A stretch of 64,000 nucleotides of DNA. Source: Nitrospirota bacterium. Its GTDB lineage: Bacteria; Nitrospirota; Thermodesulfovibrionia; Thermodesulfovibrionales; UBA1546. The stretch covers positions 62,001 through 126,000 of the forward strand of contig WPIF01000011.1 in NCBI GenBank assembly GCA_009773185.1, read 5' to 3'. This document shows, piece by piece, positions 25,703 to 35,320 of this stretch (within the stretch, counting starts at the first letter, position 1; each line of letters begins with the position of its first letter). The notes below the pieces were generated by a model. The model did no database searches, was not told where the DNA came from, and saw nothing but the letters and a program-made list of their open reading frames with translations. The position numbers and the translations under genes were made by a program.

Positions 25703-27130
25703 CTACGACAGTTTTTTCTTTAAGATCTCGTTCAGTATCTGCGGATTGGCCTTGCCCTTCATTGCCTTCATGACCTGCCCGACAAAAAAACCGAGGAGCT
25801 TTTCATCTCCGCTTTTGTATCTCTCTACCTCTTTGGGGTTCTTTGCAATTATTTCATCAACAGCCTTTTCTATGGCGCCTTCATCGCTGACCTGAACAAG
25901 GCCTTTTTCTTTTACAATTACATCAGCGTCTTTTCCTGTTTTGTACATCTCCTCAAAAATAGTCTTTGCGATCTTTCCGCTTATTGTGCCTTTATCCATA
26001 AGGCTGAGCATTTCTGCAAGCTGTGCTGGCTTGAGTGCGCATTCTTCAAATGTTTTATTCTCTTCATTTAGAAGTTTCATCAGCTCACCCATCATCCAGT
26101 TGGAAACTGCCTTTGCCTGTCCGCCTGCCTTTACAGCTCCTTCGAACCAGTTTGCAATTGATTTTTCAGATGTCAAAAGGTCTGCATCATATTCAGGAAG
26201 GCCGAATTCGGCTACAAAACGTTCTCTTTTCACATCAGGAAGTTCAGGCAAGGATGACTTTATTTCATCAATCCATTTCTGTTCTACAGTCATCGGCACG
26301 AGGTCAGGCTCGGGGAAATAGCGATAGTCATGCGCCTCTTCCTTGCTGCGCATTGATTCTGTGATTCCCCTGTCAGAATCCCACAGCCTTGTCTCCTGAA
26401 TAATTTTTCCGCCTTCTTCGATAACTTTTATCTGCCGCTTAATCTCATATTCAAGAGCCTTTTCAACGAACTTGAATGAGTTTATGTTTTTTACCTCTGC
26501 CCTTGTTCCAAGTTCTTTCTGGCCAACCGGCCTTATCGAGACATTCGCATCGCATCTGAGTGAGCCCTGCTCCATGTTCCCGTCGCATACGCCAAGATAT
26601 CTGAGGATTGTCCTGAGTTTTTTCATATACTCTGCTGCCTCTTTAGGGCTTCTTATGTCAGGCTCTGACACAATCTCCATCAAAGGGACTCCTGTCCTGT
26701 TTAAGTCAACAAAGCTGTAGTTGCCTCCACCCTCGTGTATATTTTTCCCTGCATCTTCTTCCATGTGAATTCTTGTTATCCCGATTTTTTTAACCTCTCC
26801 ATCAACAACAATCTCTAAGAAACCATGCTCGCAGATGGGAAGCTCATACTGGCTTATTTGATAGCCTTTCGGCAGGTCAGGGTAGAAATAATTTTTTCTT
26901 GCAAATCTGCTGTAATTTGAGATTTTGCAGTTAGTTGCAAGCCCGGTTCTTATGGCAAACTCCAATGCCTTTTTATTTAAGACAGGAAGCACTCCGGGCA
27001 TCCCGATGCATATCGGGCAGGTCTGGGTGTTAGGCTCAGAGCCGAATTTTGTGGAGCAGCCGCAGAATATTTTTGTCTCCGTAAGCATCTGCGCATGGAC
27101 TTCAAGGCCTATGACTGCTTCGTATTTCAT
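25703..27130 (-). CDS. gatB: Asp/Glu-tRNA amidotransferase subunit B
   Basis: A 475-residue Gat[21 protein letters not shown], the zinc-related cysteine pair with [34 protein letters not shown] and [18 protein letters not shown] are all present, and the C-terminal YqeY-like tail ends [17 protein letters not shown]. The enzyme converts misacylated Glu-tRNA(Gln) or Asp-tRNA(Asn). The start overlaps the gatA stop by 4 bp. Confidence 0.97.
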   Translation of the reverse strand: MKYEAVIGLEVHAQMLTETKIFCGCSTKFGSEPNTQTCPICIGMPGVLPVLNKKALEFAIRTGLATNCKISNYSRFARKNYFYPDLPKGYQISQYELPICEHGFLEIVVDGEVKKIGITRIHMEEDAGKNIHEGGGNYSFVDLNRTGVPLMEIVSEPDIRSPKEAAEYMKKLRTILRYLGVCDGNMEQGSLRCDANVSIRPVGQKELGTRAEVKNINSFKFVEKALEYEIKRQIKVIEEGGKIIQETRLWDSDRGITESMRSKEEAHDYRYFPEPDLVPMTVEQKWIDEIKSSLPELPDVKRERFVAEFGLPEYDADLLTSEKSIANWFEGAVKAGGQAKAVSNWMMGELMKLLNEENKTFEECALKPAQLAEMLSLMDKGTISGKIAKTIFEEMYKTGKDADVIVKEKGLVQVSDEGAIEKAVDEIIAKNPKEVERYKSGDEKLLGFFVGQVMKAMKGKANPQILNEILKKKLS

Positions 27131-28581
27131 AGGTTAGGTTTTCTCTTATGCCACTCTGTTGACTGCTCGTATGCGTATGAGACTTTGAGTATCGTCTCTT
27201 CGTCAAAGTGCTTCCCTATAATTTGTAACCCTATCGGAAGATTATTTGAGGTAAAACCGCACGGTATGGATATGCCGGGAATTCCCGCGAGGTTCACTGA
27301 TATCGTGAATATGTCTGAAAGGTACATTTGCAATGGGTCTGAGGATTTTTCTCCTGCCTTGAATGCTGCGGTAGGAGATGTCGGTGTTGCTATAACATCA
27401 ACTTGATTGAATGCCGTTTCAAAGTCCTGTTTTATCAGGGTCCTTGCCTGCTGGCCTTTTTTGTAATATGCGTCATAGTATCCGGAAGACAGAGTAAATG
27501 TGCCGAGCATGATTCTTCTTTTAACCTCTGCGCCAAAACCCTGCGCCCTTGTGTTCATGTACATATCCATGAGGTCTTTACCCTCTGCCCTGAAGCCGTA
27601 TTTAACGCCGTCATATCTTGCCAGGTTTGAACTTGCCTCTGATGTTGCAAGCACGTAATATGTGGCAACAGCATATTCGGTATGAGGGAGTGAGATTTCA
27701 ACAGGAATAGCGCCGAGAGATTCAAGTTTTTTAACAGCATCTCTTGCAGATTTTTCTATTTCTTTATCCATTCCCCTGATGAAATATTCTTTTGGAATCC
27801 CAATCTTGAGGCCTTTGATATCCTGCCCAAGATTTTTTGCGAAATCAGGGACAGCAACAGGCGCTGATGTGGAATCAAAAGGGTCTTTGCCTGAGATTAT
27901 GTTCATGAGGATTGCTGAGTCTTTTACATTTTTTGTTATAGTGCCTATCTGATCAAGTGATGATGCAAATGCAACCAAACCGAATCTTGAAACGCGTCCG
28001 TAGGTAGGCTTTAAACCAACAACACCGCATAAAGAAGCAGGCTGTCTTATCGAGCCTCCGGTGTCAGAACCGAGAGCTGCAATGCACTCATCCGCAGCAA
28101 CAGCAGCAGCAGAGCCTCCGCTTGAACCTCCGGGAATTCTTTCGAGGTCCCAGGGGTTTTTTGTCGTAAAGAATCCAGAGTTTTCTGTTGAAGAGCCCAT
28201 TGCAAATTCATCAAGGTTTGTTTTTCCAATGAGGATATATCCCTGAGCACCGAGTTTTGATGTCACTGTACTTTCATAGGGCGGAATAAAATTCGAAAGT
28301 ATCTTTGATGAACATGTTGTGCGGATGCCCTTTGTGCACATGTTGTCTTTTATGGCGATTGGAATGCCGGAAAGAGATGAGGGTTTCCCTGCATCTATTG
28401 CCTGCCTGGAGGCCTCAGCCATTGCGTATGCCTTTTCTTTAGGTAAGGTGATAAATGCCTTTACCCTGTCTTCGACAGTATCAATTCTTTTATATATTGA
28501 ATCGAGCAGTTCTTGGGCTGAGACTTCTTTTTTATCAAGAAGTTTCTTTGCCTCAGAAATGCCAAGCTTGTATAAATCCAA
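27127..28581 (-). CDS. gatA: Asp/Glu-tRNA amidotransferase subunit A
   Basis: A 484-residue amidase-signature enzyme: catalytic Lys in [11 protein letters not shown], the cis-Ser/Ser pair in [13 protein letters not shown] and [27 protein letters not shown]. It releases ammonia from glutamine for GatB. The 4-bp overlap with gatB couples the two. gatC, usually just before gatA, is not in the 78-bp upstream gap and must be elsewhere. Confidence 0.97.
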   Translation of the reverse strand: MDLYKLGISEAKKLLDKKEVSAQELLDSIYKRIDTVEDRVKAFITLPKEKAYAMAEASRQAIDAGKPSSLSGIPIAIKDNMCTKGIRTTCSSKILSNFIPPYESTVTSKLGAQGYILIGKTNLDEFAMGSSTENSGFFTTKNPWDLERIPGGSSGGSAAAVAADECIAALGSDTGGSIRQPASLCGVVGLKPTYGRVSRFGLVAFASSLDQIGTITKNVKDSAILMNIISGKDPFDSTSAPVAVPDFAKNLGQDIKGLKIGIPKEYFIRGMDKEIEKSARDAVKKLESLGAIPVEISLPHTEYAVATYYVLATSEASSNLARYDGVKYGFRAEGKDLMDMYMNTRAQGFGAEVKRRIMLGTFTLSSGYYDAYYKKGQQARTLIKQDFETAFNQVDVIATPTSPTAAFKAGEKSSDPLQMYLSDIFTISVNLAGIPGISIPCGFTSNNLPIGLQIIGKHFDEETILKVSYAYEQSTEWHKRKPNL

Positions 28582-28659
28582 AATCTTACCTCATGGAAAT
28601 TTGATTTGATAAGTTTAGCATACAAAACAGAAACACATCCAGAATCATTGGGTACAGCC

Positions 28660-31341
28660 TTAGCTCATTCCTGTCAATACTCTATGCAATACCTTGCCTA
28701 AATCCTCAACCTTATAAGGTTTGATGATAAAATCTCTAAACCCGTATTTTTCAAAATCCGCTATAACCGGGTCATTGGAATAGCCGCTTGACACAATTGC
28801 TTTAATGTGAGGGTCTATTTCGATTAATTTTTTGACGGTTTCTTTGCCTCCCATGCCGCCGGGGATTATTAAATCCATGATGACAACATCAAAAGGATTC
28901 CGGGATTCTATGGCTTTTTTGTAGAGTTCTATTGTTTTAATGCCGTTTTCAGCAAGGCTAATCTCGTATCCCAGAAATGTCAGGGCTTCACCTGCGGCTT
29001 CTCTAATATCTGCTTCATCATCCATTATCAGGATTTTCCCATTGCCGGCTATGGGGCCTTCTTCTAAATCCTTTTTTGCCAGGGCTTCTTTCCCTGAAGC
29101 CGGAAGATAGATATGAAAAATTGTTCCGATTCCCAATTTCGATTCAACCATAATATGTCCATTATGGTTTTTTATAATAGAGTAGGTTGTTGCAAGGCCA
29201 AGCCCGCTTCCTTTTTGTTTGGTTGTAAAATAAGGGTCAAATATCCTGGCCAGCTGTTCTTCGGGTATTCCAATCCCATTATCCTCAATGGATATCTTTA
29301 TGTAGTTCCCGCCTTTCAGCAGGAAAGGATTGTCAATATCTGCAGTAATATTTTCAGCCATTACCTTTAGTATTCCGCCTTCAGGCATTGCCTGCTGGGC
29401 ATTTATTGCAAGATTACTGATGACCTGATTTATCTGGCCCTCGTCTATTTCGACAGGCCAGAGGTTTTTGGCAATGGAATAATTGCAGCTGATATTGGAG
29501 CCTTTCAGCGTAAAATCAATTGATTCTTCGAGAAGTTCAGCAATTGAAATTATTTTCTTTATCGGCGCCCCGCCCATCGCAAAGGTAAGCAGCTGATGTG
29601 TCAGTTTCTGTGCCCTCAGCGTTGCTCTTTCTGCGGATGTTAATCGTTTGAAGATTTTATCTTCCGGATCAACAAGCATCTTTGCAAGTGAAATATTTCC
29701 CAGGATTCCTGTCAGGGCATTGTTGAAATCATGGGCAATGCCTCCGGCAAGAAGGCCCACAGATTCAAGTTTCTGTGCCTTCATAAGTTCTTCTTCCATT
29801 TTCCTGCGCTCGGTGATATCTCTGATTACTGCTACTATGCCGGCAGGGTTCCCTTCTGAATCCGCGACTCTCTGTTTGACAACATGGAGCCATCTACGCC
29901 CAACACATTCGTCGGTATGGACAGGTTTTTCTGATTTCATCGCGTCCTCGTCGCTTTTTCTGCACGCCTCGGCAGCTTCTATTGCCATGAAGGAAAAATC
30001 TGTTTTGCCTATAATGTCTTTTATGTCTGCATTAAAAAATTTCGCGCATTCCTCATTAACCACCAAATATCTGAATTCTTTATCCTTAAGGATAATAATG
30101 TCGCTTGAAGAGTTTATAATAGTTTCAAGCCTGCGTGAAAAGTTTATTATCTCCTCTTGCGCCTGTTTGTGTTCCCTGACCTCAATCTGAAGCAGGTCTA
30201 TGCCTATTGCCATGTCAGCAGTACGCTCCTTTACTATCTCCTCAAGGTCTTCGCGGTGCTTCCTCAATTCTTCTTCCAGCCTCTTGCGCATGGTAACATC
30301 CCTGAATACTACAACTGCCCCAACTATCCTGTCATTTTCTTTAAGGGGAGTGCTTATGTATTCTACAGGGAAGCTGGTTCCGTCTTTTCTCCAGAACACC
30401 TCGTCTGTTACATGATGGACGAACCCGTCTTTAAACGCTGCATATATCGGACATTCTTCCCTGGGGTACGGAGTCCCGTCAGGTTTCGAGTGGTGCATGA
30501 TATCGTGTTGAAACTTGCCTATAATCTCCCCGGGTTCCCAACCTATCATTTTTGCCGCTGCAGGATTTGCAAAGGTTGTGTTGCCGTTTAAATCTATGCC
30601 ATAGATGCCTTCTCCTGCGCAATTCAATATAAGCTCGTTTTGATGATAGAGCCTGTTAATCAGTTCTTCGGTGTGTTTGCGTTCAGTGAGATCTCGGACA
30701 ATCTCTATGACCGCGATTATTTTACCCGCGGAGTCTTTTAGCGGTGACGCTGTGATTTCAATATGTGACATTTTTTTGCCCGGCAAAACACATTTTTCTG
30801 TCTTGTGTATTAATCCGTCATTAAATGACATCTCCACAGGACATCTTTCACATATCTTTTCTCTGTCATTATAGGCTTTATAACAGTATTCCCCAACGTG
30901 GCTGCCGGCCATGTCTTTGTGAGTCTGATTCTGATACATAATTTTAAAGTCATTATCCTGTATGCTGATACCATTTCCTATTGCTGCAATGATTGCTTCT
31001 GACCTGGCTTTTTCCTCTGCGATTTTTTTTACGGCCTCCCGCATCTTTTTCTCTGAACTGCTGATGGAGAAAAACAGGGGGGCAAGCCATGCAACTCCTG
31101 CAAACATAAAAACTGATATGCCAAGGCCAACCAGTTCATATGTCATATCAGGCGGAGCAGACAAGTCGTTGGAAATCAGGCGGAGTAATGTTATAAGGCG
31201 GCGGATTGCTATAAGGAAAGCAGATATCGAAATTAATATCCATGCTGTGTGCCACCTTGTGGCCCTTATCAGCCTTAAAGCAAAAGCGGCTGCTGCAAAC
31301 TGAAATACGAGGGCAGCACCTATGACAAATTTGACATCCAT
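28660..31341 (-). CDS. PAS-domain hybrid histidine kinase
   Basis: An 893-residue membrane sensor. Three hydrophobic segments fill the first ~95 residues. PAS domains start near residues 113, 238 and 407; the first has a Cys cluster (YCYKAYNDREKICERCP) that could bind metal or sense redox. The phospho-accepting His is in GGIAHDFNNALTGIL near 535, with ATP-binding motifs NLAINAQQAMPEGG, DNGIGIPEEQ and GSGLGLAT. A receiver domain follows, with the Asp in VVIMDLIIP near 821 and KPY. It is monocistronic and divergent from the cobalamin locus, whose leader begins 130 bp away. Its target is unknown. Confidence 0.9.
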   Translation of the reverse strand: MDVKFVIGAALVFQFAAAAFALRLIRATRWHTAWILISISAFLIAIRRLITLLRLISNDLSAPPDMTYELVGLGISVFMFAGVAWLAPLFFSISSSEKKMREAVKKIAEEKARSEAIIAAIGNGISIQDNDFKIMYQNQTHKDMAGSHVGEYCYKAYNDREKICERCPVEMSFNDGLIHKTEKCVLPGKKMSHIEITASPLKDSAGKIIAVIEIVRDLTERKHTEELINRLYHQNELILNCAGEGIYGIDLNGNTTFANPAAAKMIGWEPGEIIGKFQHDIMHHSKPDGTPYPREECPIYAAFKDGFVHHVTDEVFWRKDGTSFPVEYISTPLKENDRIVGAVVVFRDVTMRKRLEEELRKHREDLEEIVKERTADMAIGIDLLQIEVREHKQAQEEIINFSRRLETIINSSSDIIILKDKEFRYLVVNEECAKFFNADIKDIIGKTDFSFMAIEAAEACRKSDEDAMKSEKPVHTDECVGRRWLHVVKQRVADSEGNPAGIVAVIRDITERRKMEEELMKAQKLESVGLLAGGIAHDFNNALTGILGNISLAKMLVDPEDKIFKRLTSAERATLRAQKLTHQLLTFAMGGAPIKKIISIAELLEESIDFTLKGSNISCNYSIAKNLWPVEIDEGQINQVISNLAINAQQAMPEGGILKVMAENITADIDNPFLLKGGNYIKISIEDNGIGIPEEQLARIFDPYFTTKQKGSGLGLATTYSIIKNHNGHIMVESKLGIGTIFHIYLPASGKEALAKKDLEEGPIAGNGKILIMDDEADIREAAGEALTFLGYEISLAENGIKTIELYKKAIESRNPFDVVIMDLIIPGGMGGKETVKKLIEIDPHIKAIVSSGYSNDPVIADFEKYGFRDFIIKPYKVEDLGKVLHRVLTGMS

Positions 31342-31470
31342 TTCTCCTTATAAGTATAGCGTAATCTCCGGATTTTTGACTATATATCAAAGGGATTTTT
31401 TGCTGGATTGTGCAATATGGAAAATCTTTCTTGCTTTTTAATCTTTTTTCTGTAAAACTATCTGGAGTTT

Positions 31471-31623
31471 CGGGTGCCGAAAGGCTTAATAGGGAATCCT
31501 GTTAAATACAGGAGCGGTCCCGCCGCTGTAAACGTGGACGAAAGCCAACCATGCCACTGTTCCGATGAGTCGGAATGGGAAGGCTGGCGAGTAGGATGAA
31601 GCGTAAGCCAGAAGACCTGCCAT
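31471..31623 (+). promoter_or_regulatory. Cobalamin (B12) riboswitch 1
   Basis: GGTGCCGAAAGGCTTAATAGGGAA opens the element in pieces (GGTGCC, then AATAGGGAA), followed by the conserved GCCGCTGTAAACG core and the B12 box AGCCAGAAGACCTGCC at 31607-31622. The 5' and 3' ends can pair. It precedes a terminator (31745-31788) and cobU, so AdoCbl should switch off the cobU-to-cbiC group. Confidence 0.93.
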
Positions 31624-31629
31624 GAACAC

Positions 31630-31701
31630 AGGGTTTAGGGAGTAGGGTTTAGGGGTTAGTGAAAAAATAATCCCCAAGCTCCAATCCCTAATCCCTAAAG
31701 A
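31630..31701 (+). repeat. Inverted micro-repeat in the riboswitch expression platform
   Basis: TTAGGGAGTAGGGTTTAGGGG is followed by CCAATCCCTAATCCCTAAAG; the two runs are complementary and can form a hairpin between aptamer and terminator. The units resemble the short tandem repeats inside neighbouring genes. Confidence 0.55.
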
Positions 31702-31744
31702 GCCTTTCCGCGGAGAAAGGTGAGGATGAAGTGAAACAGGGTGC

Positions 31745-31788
31745 AATCCTCAGAATCCTTATTTGGGTTCTGAGGATTTTTTATTTTT
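31745..31788 (+). terminator. Intrinsic terminator of riboswitch 1
   Basis: A 14-bp stem, AATCCTCAGAATCC (31745-31758) with GGGTTCTGAGGATT (31765-31778), one G-U pair and a six-base loop, followed by a T-rich run (TTTTTTATTTTT). It sits right before the cobU ribosome site and is the likely off-state of the riboswitch. Confidence 0.85.
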
Positions 31789-31798
31789 AGGAGGGTAA

Positions 31799-32311
31799 TT
31801 GATCACGTTCATTATCGGCGGTGCAAGGAGCGGCAAAAGTTCTTTTGCAATATCTGAGGCATTAAAAACTAAAGGCAAAAAGGCTTATATTGCCACTGCA
31901 CAGGCATTGGATGAAGAGATGAAAAAGAGGATAGAAAAACATAAAAGAGAGCGGACTGCGGAATGGCATGCTATTGAAGAACCATTGCAAATTGCCGGAA
32001 TAATAAAAGATATCTCCGGCAAGTATGATGTAATTCTTTTGGATTGCCTTACCCTCTGGCTTTCGAATCTGATGATGAACAATAAAGGCATCGAAAAAGA
32101 GATTAAACTTTTATGCTCTGCGCTGCACGCTGCACCCTGCACGCTGTTTGTTGTCTCCAACGAGGTTGGTATGGGGATTGTTCCGGAAAATGAGATGGCA
32201 AGGAGGTTCAGGGATATGGCAGGAGCATTGAATCAGAAAGTGGCAGAGATTGCTGATGAGGTTTATATGGTTGTGGCAGGGATACCGGTAAAAATAAAAG
32301 GAAGGATGTAA
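31799..32311 (+). CDS. cobU: Adenosylcobinamide kinase / guanylyltransferase
   Basis: A 170-residue CobU/CobP. It starts with TTG, spaced five bases after AGGAGGG. IIGGARSGKSSFA is the P-loop, YIATAQALDEEMKKRIEKH carries the guanylylated His region, VILLDCLTLWLSNLM the Walker B part, and SNEVGMGIVPENEMARRFRD the conserved end. It phosphorylates and GMP-activates adenosylcobinamide for nucleotide-loop assembly. First gene after riboswitch 1. A tandem unit (CTGCACGCTGCACC) encodes the variable SALHAAPCTLF stretch. Confidence 0.95.
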   Translation: MITFIIGGARSGKSSFAISEALKTKGKKAYIATAQALDEEMKKRIEKHKRERTAEWHAIEEPLQIAGIIKDISGKYDVILLDCLTLWLSNLMMNNKGIEKEIKLLCSALHAAPCTLFVVSNEVGMGIVPENEMARRFRDMAGALNQKVAEIADEVYMVVAGIPVKIKGRM

Positions 32312-32317
32312 GAATGC

Positions 32318-32439
32318 AGGCAAGGCATAGTATTTTCGCTCATTCTCGGGCTAAAGCCCTCCGAGGATTTTGCCTCTTGATAATTCAATTTTTTATTGAA
32401 TATCGGCAAAATAAGCCGCTCAAATACTGTACCTTGCCT
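32318..32439. repeat. Structured interspersed element, copy 2
   Basis: Arms AGGCAAGGCATAGTATTT and AAATACTGTACCTTGCCT pair over ~17 positions with one mismatch and one wobble. Inside are CGCTCATTCTCGG, hairpin CTCGGGCT/AGCCCtCCGAG, stem ATTTTGCC/GGCAAAAT capping ATTCAAT/ATTGAAT, and CCGCTCAAATAC. It fills the cobU-cobT gap and will be transcribed in the operon. Confidence 0.87.
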
Positions 32440-32457
32440 TAAATAAAAAGGAGAAGA

Positions 32458-33543
32458 ATGATGAAAGGACTATTGGGGGAAATTGTATCTGTTAACGGGA
32501 ATTTTTTGGAAAGGGCGCAGAAAAGGCTCGATAGCCTTACAAAACCATTGGGAAGCCTCGGAAGGCTTGAGGAGTTTGCAGGGAGGCTTGTGGCAATAAC
32601 AGAAAACACGATGCCTGTTCTCGATAAAAAAGTGATATTTACTTTTGCAGGCGACCATGGTGTTGCAGATGAAGGGGTCTCTGCATTCCCGAGGGAAGTA
32701 ACAAGGCAGATGGTATTAAATTTTCTTAGCGGCGGGGCAGGCATAAATGTCCTTGCAAGGCACGCAGGTGCAGATGTCATTGTTGTTGATATAGGAGTTG
32801 ATTTTGATTTTAACCCCTCTATGTCCCCCCTTGCCAAGGGGGGAATTAAAGGGGGGTCTTCTTTTGTCTCTAAAAAAATATTAATGGGAACAAAGAATAT
32901 GAGAAAAGGCCCTGCCATGACAAAAGAGGAAGCTGAAAAATGCATTGGAGTCGGGATTGAGCTTGCCAATGAATATTCAAAAAAGGGATATAAAATATTC
33001 GGCACCGGCGAGATGGGGATTGCAAATACAACCCCGTCTTCTGCAATTGTGTCGGTCCTTACCGGCAAATCAGTATCAGAAGTAACCGGCAAAGGCACCG
33101 GCATAGGCGACGATGCACTCAGGAATAAGATTAAGGTTATTGAAGATTCAATAGCTCTTAATAAACCGAATCCAGCAGACCCTCTTGATGTTCTCTCCAA
33201 AGTGGGGGGCGCTGAGATAGGGGGTATTGCAGGATTGATAATTGGTGCAGCCTCAAACAGGATTCCTGTTGTTATTGACGGTTTCATATCAACAGCAGGC
33301 GCTTTGATAGCTTGCTGCATTGAACCAAAAACAAAAGACTATATGTTTGCGGCTCACAATTCTGTTGAGATTGGCCATAAGATTATGCTCGAAAAGATTG
33401 GGTTAAGGCCTATCCTTGATCTGGATCTCAGGCTTGGTGAAGGCACAGGCGCAGCGCTTGCAATGCTCGTTATTGAGGGAGGATTGAAGATATATAAAGA
33501 AATGGCGACATTCGGTGAAGCAGGGGTGTCGAATAACGAATAG
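32458..33543 (+). CDS. cobT: Nicotinate-nucleotide:dimethylbenzimidazole phosphoribosyltransferase
   Basis: A 361-residue CobT that makes alpha-ribazole phosphate. [67 protein letters not shown] and the catalytic Glu in [14 protein letters not shown] are all present. Residues about 118-133 ([19 protein letters not shown]) are an in-frame insertion encoded by a palindromic interspersed repeat; the usual family goes straight into the KI..GT.N loop. GGAGAAG precedes the ATG. Confidence 0.95.
   Translation: MMKGLLGEIVSVNGNFLERAQKRLDSLTKPLGSLGRLEEFAGRLVAITENTMPVLDKKVIFTFAGDHGVADEGVSAFPREVTRQMVLNFLSGGAGINVLARHAGADVIVVDIGVDFDFNPSMSPLAKGGIKGGSSFVSKKILMGTKNMRKGPAMTKEEAEKCIGVGIELANEYSKKGYKIFGTGEMGIANTTPSSAIVSVLTGKSVSEVTGKGTGIGDDALRNKIKVIEDSIALNKPNPADPLDVLSKVGGAEIGGIAGLIIGAASNRIPVVIDGFISTAGALIACCIEPKTKDYMFAAHNSVEIGHKIMLEKIGLRPILDLDLRLGEGTGAALAMLVIEGGLKIYKEMATFGEAGVSNNE
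32814..32856 (+). repeat. In-frame palindromic coding repeat in cobT
   Basis: CCCCTCTATGTCCCCCCTTG followed by CCAAGGGGGG and AATTAAAGGGGGG. The core CCCCCCTT/AAGGGGGG is a palindrome. The same element occurs reversed in cbiA at 39644-39689. It encodes [11 protein letters not shown] here, a peptide seen in many unrelated bacterial proteins carrying this repeat. Confidence 0.8.
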
Positions 33544-33622
33544 ACAGGTATTTTAAAAAACGATGGATAAGAAAAATATGAATACCGGCAAAATAAAGCC
33601 GCTCAAATACCATATTCTGTCT
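33542..33622. repeat. Structured interspersed element, copy 4 (internally deleted)
   Basis: Arms AGACAGGTATTTT and AAATACcatattCTGTCT remain complementary, and the 3' conserved part GGCAAAATAAAGCCGCTCAA is intact, but the 5' conserved part and hairpin A are replaced by an AT-rich string. It lies between cobT and cobS. Confidence 0.7.
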
Positions 33623-33642
33623 TTTGTGGAGTTTAGGATTCT

Positions 33643-34458
33643 ATGAAAAAAATTTTACTCGCATTTCAGTTTTTAACAATTATCCCTGTGAAGGTGAAGG
33701 GAGATATTTCTGAAAAGGAAATATCGCGGTCTGCAAACTTTTTCTCATTTGTCGGAGCATTGCAGGGACTGTTGGCTGCGGTTTCTGCCTTATTTTTATC
33801 TAAGGTATTCCCCCTGGAAATCGTAAGCGCTCTTGTCGTTTTAATTTTGATATTAAGCAACGGAGGGTTTCACCTTGACGGACTTGCAGATACATTTGAC
33901 GCACTTGCCGTGAAATCAAGCGGAGATGAAAAAGCTGACAGAGAGAGAAGGCTCGCTGTAATGAAGGACAGCTCCACCGGCGCTATCGGAGTAGTTTCAA
34001 TAACACTCACAATCCTTATGAAATATCTTTTCATAAAAAACCTCTTTTTAATAAATGCCCCGCTTCCTGTTGTTTTATCAATCCTGTTTCTGATGCCGGT
34101 ATTTTCGAAATGGGCAATGACCCCTGCAATGTATCATGGAATATCTGCAAGGAGGGATGGCTTAGGCAGAATATTTATAAATAACAGCAGTGTGAACAAC
34201 GTTATTTTTTCATCTGCGGCAGTAATTATCTTTTATATATTAATTGCTGTGCTTTATCTTGGCAGGTCGTATGGGCCAGCCGTCATTGCTTTGTTTTTTG
34301 TGCTCTTTTTTGTGTTGTATGCATTCAGTTTTTTTTCAGCGAAATTCTGTGAAAGAAAGTTCGGCGGCCTTACAGGCGATACATTGGGTGCAATAGGCGA
34401 AATATCAGAAATGCTATTTTTAATGGTGGTATCAGTATGGTTACAACACTCTATTTAA
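33643..34458 (+). CDS. cobS: Cobalamin (5'-phosphate) synthase
   Basis: A 271-residue integral membrane protein that joins adenosyl-GDP-cobinamide and alpha-ribazole. FQFLTIIPVKVK at the start, GGFHLDGLADTFDALAV (the acidic active-site motif), MKDSSTGAIGVVSITL, and FGGLTGDTLGAIGEISEMLFLM at the end are family signatures; about six or seven hydrophobic segments lie between. It overlaps cobC by 22 bp. Confidence 0.95.
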   Translation: MKKILLAFQFLTIIPVKVKGDISEKEISRSANFFSFVGALQGLLAAVSALFLSKVFPLEIVSALVVLILILSNGGFHLDGLADTFDALAVKSSGDEKADRERRLAVMKDSSTGAIGVVSITLTILMKYLFIKNLFLINAPLPVVLSILFLMPVFSKWAMTPAMYHGISARRDGLGRIFINNSSVNNVIFSSAAVIIFYILIAVLYLGRSYGPAVIALFFVLFFVLYAFSFFSAKFCERKFGGLTGDTLGAIGEISEMLFLMVVSVWLQHSI

Positions 34459-35162
34459 TAAGGCACGGGGAGACAGAGGGAAGCGAAACAAAGCGCTACA
34501 AAGGCAGCATTGATGTGCCGTTGTCAGAGAAGGGAATTGAACAGGTTAAAAAAGTGGCAGTATTTATAAGAGAGCATCTCAGATTAGAATCATCCGCAAA
34601 ATACCAGAGCTATTTAAGGGATATACACAAAACAAAAGGGTCGAGGGGTCAAGGGGTAAAGGGGTCAAGGAAGGCCCAAAGACTTGCTGCTGTTTATACA
34701 TCAAATCTGAGCAGGGCAGTGAAGAGCGCTGAGATAATAGCAAGGCCGTACAAATTGAAACCGATACAGATGAAAGAGTTCAGAGAGAGAAGTTTCGGTA
34801 TTTGGGAAGGGATGTCTTTTACGGAAATAAAAGAAAGGTATCCGGAGGAATTCAGTGCATGGGCAGGTAATCCGCTGAAGTACAGCCCTGTTGAAGGAGA
34901 GAGCACTGTTGAAGTGGAGAAAAGGGTTATGAGGGCGGTAAACAGGATATTGAAAAAGCATAGAGGCGGTGAAATTGCGATAGTCTCGCATGGCGGGGTG
35001 AGCAGAATAATACTCTGCAATATTCTCGGTATCCCGCTTGAAAATATATTCAGGATTGAGCAGGACTATGCTGCAGTGAATATTATTGAATTCTGGAATA
35101 AATATCCGGTTGTAAAACTTTTAAATGGACAAGTTGGTTCGAAGGGTTATAAACATGACTGA
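34437..35162 (+). CDS. cobC: Alpha-ribazole phosphatase (histidine phosphatase family)
   Basis: A 241-residue histidine phosphatase: LIRHGETEGSETKRYKG at the N-terminus holds the phospho-accepting His, FRERSFGIWEGMSFTEI the acid, and IVSHGGVSRIILC the second His. Residues ~60-80 (KTKGSRGQGVKGSRK) are a charged insertion encoded by GGGGTCAAG-type tandem units. It removes the phosphate from alpha-ribazole phosphate or cobalamin phosphate. It overlaps cobS by 22 bp. Confidence 0.88.
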   Translation: MVTTLYLIRHGETEGSETKRYKGSIDVPLSEKGIEQVKKVAVFIREHLRLESSAKYQSYLRDIHKTKGSRGQGVKGSRKAQRLAAVYTSNLSRAVKSAEIIARPYKLKPIQMKEFRERSFGIWEGMSFTEIKERYPEEFSAWAGNPLKYSPVEGESTVEVEKRVMRAVNRILKKHRGGEIAIVSHGGVSRIILCNILGIPLENIFRIEQDYAAVNIIEFWNKYPVVKLLNGQVGSKGYKHD

Positions 35163-35177
35163 TTTTCGCTTATTGAG

Positions 35178-35305
35178 AGAGACAGGCCATAATATTTTCG
35201 CTCATTCTCGGGCTGAAGCCCTGCGAGGTTTTTGCCTCTTTAAATCTAATATCTACTGTTGGACTATCGGCAAAAAAAACCGCTCAAATACAATGCCCCG
35301 TCTCT
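35178..35305. repeat. Structured interspersed element, copy 3
   Basis: Arms AGAGACAGGCCATAATATTT and AAATACAATGCCCCGTCTCT pair at 16 of 20 positions. Inside: CGCTCATTCTCGG, hairpin CTCGGGCT/AGCCCtGCGAG, stem TTTTTGCC/GGCAAAAA and CCGCTCAAATAC. It fills the gap between cobC and cbiP. Confidence 0.87.
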
Positions 35306-35320
35306 GTAAAGGAAAATCCA

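Noticed and set aside
32439-33320. Long open frame of 293 codons on the minus strand opposite cobT
   Set aside because: It is the reverse shadow of a strongly conserved cobT; its Pro/Ser-rich product matches no family and it has no ribosome site.
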